Source: Marinomonas gallaica
GTDB taxonomy: Bacteria; Pseudomonadota; Gammaproteobacteria; Pseudomonadales; Marinomonadaceae
Direction of reading: 5' to 3'
Assembly: GCF_001639745.1 (NCBI RefSeq)
Contig: NZ_LTAX01000004.1
Coordinates: forward strand, 156,164 to 220,163
Length of the DNA: 64,000 nucleotides
The position numbers and the translations under genes were made by a program. Each line of letters opens with the position of its first letter. Positions within the stretch are counted from its first letter, which is position 1. Positions 56,528-64,000 of this stretch are shown piece after piece. The notes under the pieces are model-generated. The model was given only the letters and a program-made list of their open reading frames with translations. It made no database searches and had not been told where the DNA came from.

Positions 56528-58293
56528 TGACGTCACCTGATCAGCAAACTCCAGAGCCTCAGTCTGGCGTTAAGATCTATTTGCGTCTATTGGGGTACGT
56601 TAAATCTCAATGGCCCATTTTTTTAGTCAGTGTCATGGGCTACATGCTCTATGGCGCGATGGAACCTGCTCTGGCTGCACAGTTAAAATACATTGTTGAT
56701 GTAGTCTCTTCAGGCTCAATAGAGGAAAACCGGTTTATAATACCTGCTTCTATTTTGGCGATATTCCTGTTGCGTGGTATCGGTACCTTTTTTGGTAGTT
56801 ACTTCATGGCGAAAATTGCCAACAAAGTCGTCTATGACTTACGTACCACCATGTTTGATAAACTGGTTTTGCTACCGACGAGCTACTACAGCGAAATGCC
56901 CTCAGGGCGCTTACTGTCTAAATTGACCTATGACACCGAACAGGTGATTGGCGCGGTGACTTCAGCCGTTAAAACACTGCTACGCGAAGGCTTAACCGTC
57001 GTTGGTTTATTGAGTTATATGCTTTACACCAACTGGCGTCTATCGCTACTGTTTATATTGATTATTCCCATCATAGGCTTTGTGGTTTCTTATGCATCAA
57101 AGCGTTTTCGTAAGCTTAGTAAACACATTCAGAATGCCATGGGTGGCGTATCAGATGTCGCTTCTGAGTCAATTAAGGGGCATGAAGTCGTTAAAATTTT
57201 TGGCGGTTTTGAGTATGAGCGGGATCGTTTTCGCCAAGCGGCTGGTGATAACAAGCGTTCTCAGCTCAAAATGGAGCTTACGAAAGCGCTGAATATTCCG
57301 GTTGTACAATTTCTGGTAGCGATTTCGTTAGCCTTATTGATATGGCTAGCGTTAGATCCAAGTCTTAGTCAGAACATGTCAGCTGGTGATTTTGTTGCTT
57401 TTATTGGCGCTGCCGGCATGCTCAGCAAACCGGCGCGCCAGCTAACCGATGTAAACAGTATTTTGCAAAAGGGTATTGCAGCAGCGCAAAGCATTTTCGA
57501 GTTCATTGATATGACCGAAGAGGTGGACGCAGGTAAGCAAGAACTATCCAACGCAAAAGGGTCGGTTGAGTGGCGCAACTTAAGTTTCAAATACCCAAGC
57601 AGTGACCGTTTGACGTTGGAAAATATCAATTTACTGTTGCCAGCCGGAAAAACATTGGCCTTGGTAGGGCGATCGGGTGGTGGTAAGTCAACGTTAGCGA
57701 ACTTAGTGCCGCGTTTGTACGATGTGGAAGGCGGAGAGTTGTTATTAGACGGGCAAGATAGCCGTGAATACTCCCTTAAAAGTTTACGTAGCCAAATTGC
57801 TTTAGTGAATCAAAATGTCGTGTTATTTAATGGTTCTATCCGTGACAACATAGCTTACGGTTATCTGCGTGATGCGCCAGAAGAGGATGTCATTAACGCT
57901 GCAAAAGCTGCCAATGCGTGGGAATTTATTCAGGGCTTTGAGCACGGTTTAGACACCATGGTCGGTGAAAATGGTGTGTTGATGTCGGGTGGGCAACGTC
58001 AACGCATTGCCATCGCGCGAGCCATATTGAAAAACGCCCCGATCCTGATTTTAGACGAAGCGACCTCGGCATTGGATTCGGAGTCTGAACGGGCCATCCA
58101 GCAAGCCTTAGACAGTCTAATGAGAAATCGAACAACCATTGCCATTGCTCACCGTTTATCCACCATCGAAAACGCCGATATTATTGCTGTAGTCGATCAT
58201 GGGCAGATCATCGAGGTCGGTTCCCATAAAGCATTGATTGAGCAAGGTGGGGCGTACGCCAAATTGCATCAAAATCAGTTCAACGAAGAATAA
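56527..58293 (+). CDS. msbA: Lipid A-core flippase MsbA
   Basis: A 588-residue half-size ABC exporter: six membrane segments (to about residue 320), then the ATPase with Walker A VGRSGGGKST, signature LMSGGQRQRIAIARA and Walker B LILDEATSALD. It flips lipid A-core across the inner membrane. It overlaps the hldE stop by one base (TAATG), so translation is coupled. The pairing with waaA is typical for core loci of this type. Confidence 0.93.
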   Translation: MTSPDQQTPEPQSGVKIYLRLLGYVKSQWPIFLVSVMGYMLYGAMEPALAAQLKYIVDVVSSGSIEENRFIIPASILAIFLLRGIGTFFGSYFMAKIANKVVYDLRTTMFDKLVLLPTSYYSEMPSGRLLSKLTYDTEQVIGAVTSAVKTLLREGLTVVGLLSYMLYTNWRLSLLFILIIPIIGFVVSYASKRFRKLSKHIQNAMGGVSDVASESIKGHEVVKIFGGFEYERDRFRQAAGDNKRSQLKMELTKALNIPVVQFLVAISLALLIWLALDPSLSQNMSAGDFVAFIGAAGMLSKPARQLTDVNSILQKGIAAAQSIFEFIDMTEEVDAGKQELSNAKGSVEWRNLSFKYPSSDRLTLENINLLLPAGKTLALVGRSGGGKSTLANLVPRLYDVEGGELLLDGQDSREYSLKSLRSQIALVNQNVVLFNGSIRDNIAYGYLRDAPEEDVINAAKAANAWEFIQGFEHGLDTMVGENGVLMSGGQRQRIAIARAILKNAPILILDEATSALDSESERAIQQALDSLMRNRTTIAIAHRLSTIENADIIAVVDHGQIIEVGSHKALIEQGGAYAKLHQNQFNEE

Positions 58294-58297
58294 GCGT

Positions 58298-59527
58298 ATG
58301 TGGCTTTATCGTCTCTTGCTGCTGGTTGCTACGCCTTTTATTGCGCGACGTATCTGGCGTTTCCATAAGCGCTATGACAATTACCGAGTCGCGGAAACGC
58401 TCGGTAAATGGGCGCCAGTGACTGCCGATCTTTGGTTGCATTGTGCGTCGGTCGGTGAGGTCTTGGCCGCCAAAACCTTAATTACGCAATGGCTAACCCA
58501 GCACCCCAATAAAACGTTATTGGTAACAACTGTAACGCCTACCGGTGAAGCGCAAGTGCAAAAGTGGTTTTCTGGACGCGTCCAGCATCGCTACTTACCT
58601 TTAGATCATACAGTATGCGTACAGCGCGCGCTGAAGCAACTGTCCTGTCCGCAATTGGCAATCATAGAAACGGAACTTTGGCCAAATCTATTAAACGCAG
58701 CAAAAGCCAAGGGTATGACGATTCAAATTATCAATGCTCGCCTCAGTGAGCGCTCCGCTAAGCGTTACGAGAAGTTTGGCTCAGTTTCGCGTCCCTTGAT
58801 GGCATTGCCTGATCGATTCTTGGCGCATGCGGCGGCTGATGCGGAGCGGTTTAAATCATTGGGGGCGAAAGATGTCGCCGTAGTGGGCAATATCAAATTC
58901 GATATTACCGCTCCTGAAGACAGTGAAGTACCGATTTGGCGCCAAGCCATTGCCCCGAAGAATGAATTTGTTTGGATTGCTGCCAGTACCCACGAAGGTG
59001 AAGATCAACAATTTTTAGCGGCGCATAAAACCCTTTTACAGCAAGTGCCCAAAGCTAAGTTGATCCTTGTGCCGCGTCATCCTGAACGCTTTGAAGCAGT
59101 TTATAAACTCAGCCAACAAGAAGGCTTTCAGACCGTTCGACGTTCAGATGATCAACTGGATACTTGGTCTATGGCGGATGTTCTGATCGGTGATAGCATA
59201 GGCGAAATGATGCGCTACTTCGCTATCTCTGAGGTGGCCTTTGTCGCGGGCAGTATGATTGAGCGAGGAGGGCACAACCCGATTGAACCGGCGATCTTGT
59301 CCAAACCAGTGATCGTTGGTGCGCATACCTTTAACTTTGCCGACATTACTGAATCACTGATACACGATGGTGGCGCAGTGAGAGTTCGATCAGAGGGCGA
59401 ATTGGTGGATCAACTGCTTTTACTGCAAGACGTCCAACAGCGACAAGCCATGGGGCAAAAAGCCCTAAGCAATGCTAAAGCCAATCAAGGCGCATTAGAA
59501 CGAGTTTGCCGCTTTTTAGACACGTAA
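58298..59527 (+). CDS. waaA: 3-deoxy-D-manno-octulosonic acid transferase
   Basis: A 409-residue GT30 enzyme that adds Kdo to lipid IVA. The N-terminal anchor MWLYRLLLLVATPFIARR is followed by LWLHCASVGEVLAAK with the catalytic Glu, EVWPN-like ETELWPNLL, VGNIKFD and the donor-site IERGGHNPIEPAILSKPVIVGAHTFNF. ATG 58298 is 4 bp after msbA. It completes the hldE-msbA-waaA operon. Confidence 0.94.
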   Translation: MWLYRLLLLVATPFIARRIWRFHKRYDNYRVAETLGKWAPVTADLWLHCASVGEVLAAKTLITQWLTQHPNKTLLVTTVTPTGEAQVQKWFSGRVQHRYLPLDHTVCVQRALKQLSCPQLAIIETELWPNLLNAAKAKGMTIQIINARLSERSAKRYEKFGSVSRPLMALPDRFLAHAAADAERFKSLGAKDVAVVGNIKFDITAPEDSEVPIWRQAIAPKNEFVWIAASTHEGEDQQFLAAHKTLLQQVPKAKLILVPRHPERFEAVYKLSQQEGFQTVRRSDDQLDTWSMADVLIGDSIGEMMRYFAISEVAFVAGSMIERGGHNPIEPAILSKPVIVGAHTFNFADITESLIHDGGAVRVRSEGELVDQLLLLQDVQQRQAMGQKALSNAKANQGALERVCRFLDT

Positions 59528-59645
59528 CTAGAGTCGCTTCTTGGAGTAAAAATAATTTCGTTCGAATTAGCGGCTTTCTAAAAAAACTGCATTTTTTATG
59601 CTAACTTCGCCAGAGGATGTCTGCACTTAATTAAGGAATATGTAA

Positions 59646-59777
59646 ATGGATTTTCTTAGAACCACTGCCTTGGCTGTACTTTACAGCTTTCTTACCTTTC
59701 TATTCCCCTTTCTCTTCCCCTTAGTACTGTTTTCTACTGCGGTGCAGACACACATATCTGGCCCTATTAAACCATAG
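59646..59777 (+). CDS. Predicted 43-residue membrane peptide
   Basis: ATG 59646 is preceded by AATTAAGGAATA, a good ribosome site. The 43 codons form one long hydrophobic helix (AVLYSFLTFLFPFLFPLVLF, about residues 10-29) and a short hydrophilic tail with QTHISGPIKP, then TAG. Unknown function; a short toxin-like or regulatory membrane peptide is possible, or simply an unannotated small protein. Confidence 0.4.
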   Translation: MDFLRTTALAVLYSFLTFLFPFLFPLVLFSTAVQTHISGPIKP

Positions 59778-59831
59778 GGTTGATCATGGGGATCTAGAAA
59801 CCATTACCTTTTTCTAATGTAGGTGCATCCT

Positions 59832-59891
59832 ATGGAACGCTTAAAAATCACGGCAATTTCCTTGTCAATTACTATCTTGGTCTTTATGTAG
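59832..59891 (+). CDS. Possible 19-residue peptide
   Basis: ATG followed by ERLKITAISLSITILVFM and a TAG. It looks like a membrane or signal helix cut short, with AGGTG upstream of the ATG. It could be the relic 5' end of a lost gene or chance. Confidence 0.2.
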   Translation: MERLKITAISLSITILVFM

Positions 59892-60001
59892 GGGGGGCGT
59901 TGGTATTGTCCGATCTGATCTAATATGCATATTAATAGAGAAGCAATGCTACGATGGTCTAAGTGTGAAAATGTTGGTTTTTTGTGAGGGGGTGGGTATA
60001 T

Positions 60002-60502
60002 ATGAAAATAATTCTTATATGTTTTTCGTGTTTTCTAGTAGTAGGACTAATGGTTGCCACTGTTAGTTTGAGTATTTTTGATAAGGTAGGTGCCCCTTAT
60101 GTTAAGCGTGTCTTCTTAGGTGGTATCGGTGAGGTTGTAAATGATGAATTTGACGTTAAAACGAAATGCAATTACCAGATAAATTTCCATATGGTGCATA
60201 AGAATAAAGTATATAACGAGTATGAAGATATTCTTATTCACCGCCAGCTTCCTGTAAGTATCGAATTACAGATGGATGAATATGACGAAGGTGCCTTTGA
60301 AAATATATTCAGGAAAGTGATAAGCCCTAAGGTAGAAGGTTTGGGTCTAAATATTACATCGTTAAATTATGGCAATGTATTTTTGGATAAAGGCCATTAT
60401 CGGATTAAGGCTGAGATTTTGGATGGTAACCCTTCCTCTCTGCATAATATTGACTTTATTTTGAGAGTTGAAGTTAAACCAAAAACATCTTGTGAAAACT
60501 AA
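60002..60502 (+). CDS. Membrane-anchored or exported protein of unknown function
   Basis: A 166-residue protein. An N-terminal hydrophobic segment (residues 3-25) acts as anchor or signal, without lipobox; the rest is a polar domain ending RVEVKPKTSCEN. The block DKGHYRIKAEIL reminds me of DUF5625-type periplasmic proteins, but I cannot confirm it. ATG 60002 follows GAGGGGGTG. It is 14 bp before the next gene, in the same direction as the large RTX gene, so a co-expressed partner is likely; immunity or accessory role is a guess. Confidence 0.65.
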   Translation: MKIILICFSCFLVVGLMVATVSLSIFDKVGAPYVKRVFLGGIGEVVNDEFDVKTKCNYQINFHMVHKNKVYNEYEDILIHRQLPVSIELQMDEYDEGAFENIFRKVISPKVEGLGLNITSLNYGNVFLDKGHYRIKAEILDGNPSSLHNIDFILRVEVKPKTSCEN

Positions 60503-60516
60503 TCGAGTTAGGAAGT

Positions 60517-60870
60517 ATGATCGAAAATGCGTGGGATGATCAGCAACAAAAGCGCCTTAAGTTTGTTCGTGAGGTTTTGTCTGAAAGACCAGAGACTGTT
60601 AGGCAAGATCATATTGGTGAAATTCTGGAGGGAATAATTACAGTTGATATGACCCCTTGGGAAACAAAATTGGCAGGAGGTGCCTTTACCTACAAGGCAG
60701 GGCAAGCGTCATACCGGCAGCGCGTTGAGTCAACTGCTAATTCTGATCAAAAAACGTTCATGACGCTTGCCCTGACCTACAAGGTTATTCCTGATCCGAT
60801 TGTATGGGCAAAAGACGTTGATCTGTTGAGAGTTATTTGGACGCAAAGCGAGCGCCCGGATAACAGCTAA
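60517..60870 (+). CDS. Small cytoplasmic protein of unknown function
   Basis: A 117-residue soluble protein, no signal or membrane segment, no family I recognise. A conserved-looking middle block reads VDMTPWETKLAGGAFTYKAG, and the end has IWTQSERPDNS. ATG 60517 has AGTTAGGAAG upstream. It sits between the anchored protein and the RTX gene and is probably in the same operon; it could be a chaperone, immunity or accessory protein. Confidence 0.6.
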   Translation: MIENAWDDQQQKRLKFVREVLSERPETVRQDHIGEILEGIITVDMTPWETKLAGGAFTYKAGQASYRQRVESTANSDQKTFMTLALTYKVIPDPIVWAKDVDLLRVIWTQSERPDNS

Positions 60871-60977
60871 ATACTCATGAAGTTTACAAACAACACTCAG
60901 TTTTCACGTAAGAAACCAGTATATTTTTTAGTTGATTTTAAAATTGGAAAGGTTGCAGTTATTAAGGAGATAAACTG

Positions 60978-63900
60978 ATGCCAAAAATAATAGTGCGTAT
61001 TGCAGAAGGTGGCGCTGTCACAACGGGAACGCCGTCAACAGCTGGTCATATGTGGATAAGTACGCCAGATGGCAGCTACGGATTTGCTCCTATAGAGCAT
61101 GGTCGTATATATGGAGATGGAAATGTTGTTAACAACGATGATTCTTATTATCAAGAAATATATTACGAACGGGATTTCGAACTAAACCAAGAGCAATACG
61201 ATAACTTAAAAGATTTTCTAGATGATCCAGCAAGTAACGGCTTCGATATGACATACAATGCGGCTTCTAACAGTTGCGTTGATTTTACATGGGAGGCGCT
61301 GGAGCATGCTGGTTTTGATACTGGTGATAATGAAGGTGACTTTTATCCAAAAAATAATAAAGATGAAATAGAGGCTTTGTCATCCACACCGGATAATCCA
61401 ACAACACCGGATAATCCAACAACACCGGATAATCCAACAACACCGGATAATCCAACAACACCGGATAATCCAACAACACCGGATAATCCAACAACACCGG
61501 ATAATCCAACAACACCGGATAATCCAACAACACCGGATGAGCCAACGACACCGGGCGAGCCAACGACACCGGGCGAGCCAACGACACCAGATAATCCAAC
61601 AACACCGGACGAGCCAACAACACCTGACGAGCCAACAACACCGGATGAGCCAACAACACCGGATGAGCCAACAACACCGGATGAGCCAACAACACCGGAC
61701 GAGCCAACAACACCGGACGAGCCAACAACACCGGACGAGCCAACTACACCAGACGAGCCAACTACACCAGACGAGCCAACTACACCGGATGATTCTAGTA
61801 CTGAGCCACAACGCGTAAGCACCGATGCTAGTGGAGTGGAGCTATGGTATGACCCTGTAAAAGATGAATATGCATTATGGCACCCTGAAGATAACAATGG
61901 TGGAGAGCACCCGTGGGATGATCCTAATGGTTTCGATTTCGATTTGTCTGGTCCTGAAGGAAATGGCGATGGGGAGAATCCATCCGTAGAACCTGATCCA
62001 CAGCCAGAACCTGACCCTCTACCTCCAGTCTCACCACCACCAATGCCTCCAGTTCCGCCAAAGGACCCATTGGCATTGGACTTAAGTGGTAATGGAATGG
62101 TTGATACCTTATCCAAAGAAGAGGGTGTTTTTTTTGATCTTGATAATAGTGGTTTTGCAGAACAGGCCAGTTGGGTATCAGCGGATGATGGCTTTTTAGT
62201 TTTAGATCGTAATCTGAATAGTAAGATAGACGGTGGCTCTGAATTATTTGGTACAGAAACACTGCTAGCCAATGGTGCATATGCTGAAAATGGTTATGAG
62301 GCGCTTGCTGAATATGATGAGGATCGTGATGAAAAAATTACCTCTGAAGACTCCATTTTCTCGGAGCTTAGAGTTTGGCAAGACGTTGATAGTGATGGTG
62401 TTACGGATGCTGATGAGCTAAAAACACTTACAGATCTAGATATTGTCTCTATTAATTTAACTTATGAGACTAATCAATTTACAGATGAAAATGGTGTTTT
62501 ACATGGAGAGCAAGGAAACTTTTCTTTTAGTAGTGGAGATGCTGGATTAACGAATACTTTATGGTTTGATTCAGATTATCGGAACTCTATTCCTGTGCAA
62601 GTTCACAATGGTGAAGGAATTGCTGTTTCAGCGGAAATTGCAGCTCTACCAGATGCTGTTGGTTTTGGTAATGCTTATAGTCTACATCAAGCAATGGCAT
62701 TAGATGGCAGTGAAGAACTAAAAACACTTGTTCAATCGTTTGTAAATGCGCCCTCTGCTGATGTTCGAAAATCCTTAGTAACTTCTATATTGACAGTATG
62801 GGCAGGACAGACTTCAACTGCAGTGGATAGCAGGGGAAGTTATATTAATGGTCAGCAACTGGGTGTTTTAGAAACGTTCTGGGGGCAGCCTGCATTACAG
62901 GCAACACCTAATCAGAGATATGCTCAAGAATTGAATAATGTGTATCAAGGATTAGAAAAATCTGTTTATACACAGCTAATGTCTGCGAGTCATGCTAGAG
63001 ACCTATTTGGTTTGTTGTCGGGTTTGTTGTCGTTTGAACAAGAAAATGGAAATTGGAAAGGAGATTTTACTGAGGTTAGTGAGCATTTCGTGATTCGGTT
63101 TGCTAATAATGAACCCTCTTCTGCCTCCTCACTTGATGACTTTATGGATGTAGTCAAAGGAATAAGTCCTTATTCAAACGTGATGTACCAAAATTTCATA
63201 GACACTCTTGAGCAAAAAGCTCTTTTATTGCCATTAGACACTCAGGCGAACATGCTTGAAGTCGTACGAAAGGGAGATAATGAAATTATCGGAACTAGCA
63301 GTACGGATTCGATCAATGGCTACGCAGGTGACGACCGACTTGAAGGCCGAGGCGGAGACGACGTACTGGATGGCGGGTCAGGTAAAGATACTTTGTATGG
63401 CGGATCCGGGAACGATACGCTTAGAGGTGGTGCTGATAATGGTGACTACTTGAGAGGCGAATCGGGTAATGATGTGTACCTGTTTAATGTGGGAGATGGT
63501 CATACCACAATCAGTAATTATTACCGTAAAACAACGGATTACGACGTTTTGCGTTTCTTAGAGGATGTGCAACCTGAAGACGTAACCATTACGCACAGCA
63601 GTTATCATTTACTTTTAACCCTTCAAAATACCAAAGAAGTCATCAAAGTCACTGACTTCTTCGATAAAGCTGCTTACGAACTGGATGCAGTCGAGTTTGA
63701 AGATGGGACGGTTTGGGATGCTGTTGAGTTGAAACGACAAGCTTTTTCGGGAACGGAGGCGTCGGAGAAAATAGTTGGACTTGATTCTGCGGACACCATT
63801 CCAGGTCTTGGAGGAAATGATCGTCTTGAAGGTCGAGGTGGAAGCGACGTACTGGATGGCGGGTTAGGCAAAGATACTTTGTATGGTGGATCCGGAAATG

Positions 63901-64000
63901 ACACATTAAGTGGTGGTATGGGTGATGGGGACTACTTAAAAGGTGAGTCTGGCAATGACGTGTATCTATTTAGCGCTGGGGATGGGAACACCACAATCAA
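60978..64000 (+). CDS. Large multidomain RTX protein with FrpC-like self-processing module (3' end outside window)
   Basis: The frame from ATG 60978 (AAGGAGAT ribosome site) stays open to the window end, at least 1007 codons. Domains in order: residues 1-135, a predicted permuted papain/NlpC-like hydrolase with His24 in TAGHMWIS and Cys100 in NSCVDFTWEAL; residues 137-268, 22 hexapeptide repeats; residues 270-360, an acidic and Pro-rich linker; residues 363-500, an FrpC-type module starting D363-P364-LALDLSGNG with EF-hand-like loops at D410, D447 and D469; residues 500-780, unrecognised helical region; residues 784 on, RTX GGxGxDxLx repeats in 162-residue units. There is no N-terminal signal peptide, as expected for type I secretion with a C-terminal signal. 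No HlyBD or acyltransferase gene is in the window. Domain order is read from sequence; the hydrolase fold and self-cleavage are inferred. Confidence 0.85.
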   Translation, partial: MPKIIVRIAEGGAVTTGTPSTAGHMWISTPDGSYGFAPIEHGRIYGDGNVVNNDDSYYQEIYYERDFELNQEQYDNLKDFLDDPASNGFDMTYNAASNSCVDFTWEALEHAGFDTGDNEGDFYPKNNKDEIEALSSTPDNPTTPDNPTTPDNPTTPDNPTTPDNPTTPDNPTTPDNPTTPDNPTTPDEPTTPGEPTTPGEPTTPDNPTTPDEPTTPDEPTTPDEPTTPDEPTTPDEPTTPDEPTTPDEPTTPDEPTTPDEPTTPDEPTTPDDSSTEPQRVSTDASGVELWYDPVKDEYALWHPEDNNGGEHPWDDPNGFDFDLSGPEGNGDGENPSVEPDPQPEPDPLPPVSPPPMPPVPPKDPLALDLSGNGMVDTLSKEEGVFFDLDNSGFAEQASWVSADDGFLVLDRNLNSKIDGGSELFGTETLLANGAYAENGYEALAEYDEDRDEKITSEDSIFSELRVWQDVDSDGVTDADELKTLTDLDIVSINLTYETNQFTDENGVLHGEQGNFSFSSGDAGLTNTLWFDSDYRNSIPVQVHNGEGIAVSAEIAALPDAVGFGNAYSLHQAMALDGSEELKTLVQSFVNAPSADVRKSLVTSILTVWAGQTSTAVDSRGSYINGQQLGVLETFWGQPALQATPNQRYAQELNNVYQGLEKSVYTQLMSASHARDLFGLLSGLLSFEQENGNWKGDFTEVSEHFVIRFANNEPSSASSLDDFMDVVKGISPYSNVMYQNFIDTLEQKALLLPLDTQANMLEVVRKGDNEIIGTSSTDSINGYAGDDRLEGRGGDDVLDGGSGKDTLYGGSGNDTLRGGADNGDYLRGESGNDVYLFNVGDGHTTISNYYRKTTDYDVLRFLEDVQPEDVTITHSSYHLLLTLQNTKEVIKVTDFFDKAAYELDAVEFEDGTVWDAVELKRQAFSGTEASEKIVGLDSADTIPGLGGNDRLEGRGGSDVLDGGLGKDTLYGGSGNDTLSGGMGDGDYLKGESGNDVYLFSAGDGNTTI
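61386..61793 (+). repeat. 18-bp tandem repeat, 22 full copies, encoding T-P-D-N/E-P-T
   Basis: The unit ACACCGGATAATCCAACA occurs 22 times in frame with a partial 23rd. The first eight copies are identical TPDNPT. Later ones are TPDEPT or TPGEPT with varied codons, so the 5' copies look like the newest expansion. Because 18 is a multiple of 3, copy-number change would lengthen or shorten the linker without a frameshift. The open frames on the opposite strand and in other frames here are by-products of the repeat. Confidence 0.93.
63316..64000 (+). repeat. RTX modules, 486-bp (162-residue) tandem period
   Basis: The nonapeptide cluster LEGRGGDDVLDGGSGKDTLYGG starting near 63340 recurs 486 bp later as a near copy, followed in both cases by DYL+GESGNDVYLF and a beta-rich spacer (VTDFFDKAAYELDAVEFEDG), like the haemolysin-type calcium-binding-related domain. 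At least one more module probably lies beyond the window. Confidence 0.85.

Larger units (their letters stand above)
59528..60001. other. AT-rich gap between the LPS locus and the RTX operon
   Basis: A 474-bp region in which I see two tiny membrane-peptide ORFs (listed) and no terminator with a clean T-run after waaA. The base composition becomes visibly AT-richer from here on, consistent with a junction to accessory DNA. Confidence 0.5.

Noticed and set aside
61386..61793. CRISPR-like direct repeats
   Set aside because: The 18-bp units are contiguous with no spacers and are in frame with a protein; it is a coding tandem repeat.
61285..62272. Long open frames on the minus strand and in other + frames across the 18-bp repeat (for example 61343-62272 minus and 61537-61818 plus)
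   Set aside because: Their sequence is a low-complexity shadow of the TPDNPT repeat (for example SSGVVG or HRTSQQ repeats). The continuous + frame from 60978 explains the region.
63649..63906. Minus-strand ORFs over the RTX repeats
   Set aside because: Antisense to a clear RTX coding frame and without ribosome sites or protein-like features.
1..64000. tRNA or rRNA genes, prophage or insertion sequences
   Set aside because: No cloverleaf with a TTCGANTC arm, no rRNA-like conserved stretch, and no transposase, integrase or phage structural ORF was seen.

Overview
The window looks like chromosomal DNA of a marine gammaproteobacterium of the Oceanospirillales type, most like Marinomonas. That is inference from gene content and order: a nudF-yqiB-yqiA-parE block, a betI-choXWV choline-uptake operon, an argO/argP pair, a FabY-type ketoacyl synthase, and a heptose/Kdo LPS-core locus with hldE-msbA-waaA. 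Gene density is high. Intrinsic terminators are clear, and I see no rRNA, tRNA, CRISPR array or insertion sequence.

Region by region. 1-4.4 kb: the 3' end of nudF, a YihG-like acyltransferase, yqiB, yqiA and parE, all on the + strand. 4.6-9.8 kb: an OmpA-domain lipoprotein, a UPF0149 protein, an aromatic/aspartate aminotransferase, a methyltransferase, a tiny exported protein and an EAL phosphodiesterase. 10-16 kb: pirin, an AEC transporter, an oxidoreductase with a His-rich tail, YceH, a sterol-desaturase-like protein, an unknown, and a PatB/MalY lyase. 16-20.2 kb: betI and the choline ABC transporter choXWV, with operator-like palindromes and an intercistronic hairpin. 20.2-21 kb: a gene-poor stretch with what look like two truncated 5' ends of restriction genes (HsdR-like and Mrr-like) facing each other, probably a deletion scar. 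21-41.8 kb: an orphan binding protein, argO/argP, galU, a SuhB homologue that has lost its metal ligands, trmJ, gnd, pckA, a TatD nuclease, an RmlD-like protein, yceI, fabY, a Bax-type glucosaminidase, a glutathionyl-hydroquinone reductase, a diguanylate cyclase, a candidate small RNA, and a TetR/LysE pair. 41.9-47.6 kb: lon, a MATE exporter, tlyA and sseA. 47.6-59.5 kb: envelope sugar locus with ugd, three glycosyltransferase genes, waaF, hldD, an AGE-family epimerase, hldE, msbA and waaA.

59.5-64 kb is the accessory end and the most unusual part. After an AT-rich gap with one or two tiny membrane-peptide ORFs comes an operon of two unrecognised small genes and a very large open reading frame that runs off the window (at least 1007 codons). 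Reading that frame gives, in order: an N-terminal domain with separated His and Cys motifs suggesting a permuted papain/NlpC-like hydrolase; 22 copies of an 18-bp (hexapeptide) repeat; a Pro-rich linker; a module like the FrpC self-processing module, with an Asp-Pro junction and EF-hand-like loops; an uncharacterised middle; and RTX calcium-binding repeats in 162-residue modules. I propose a self-processing RTX-family secreted effector, with the two upstream genes as possible immunity or accessory factors. The domain layout is read from sequence; the biology is inference.
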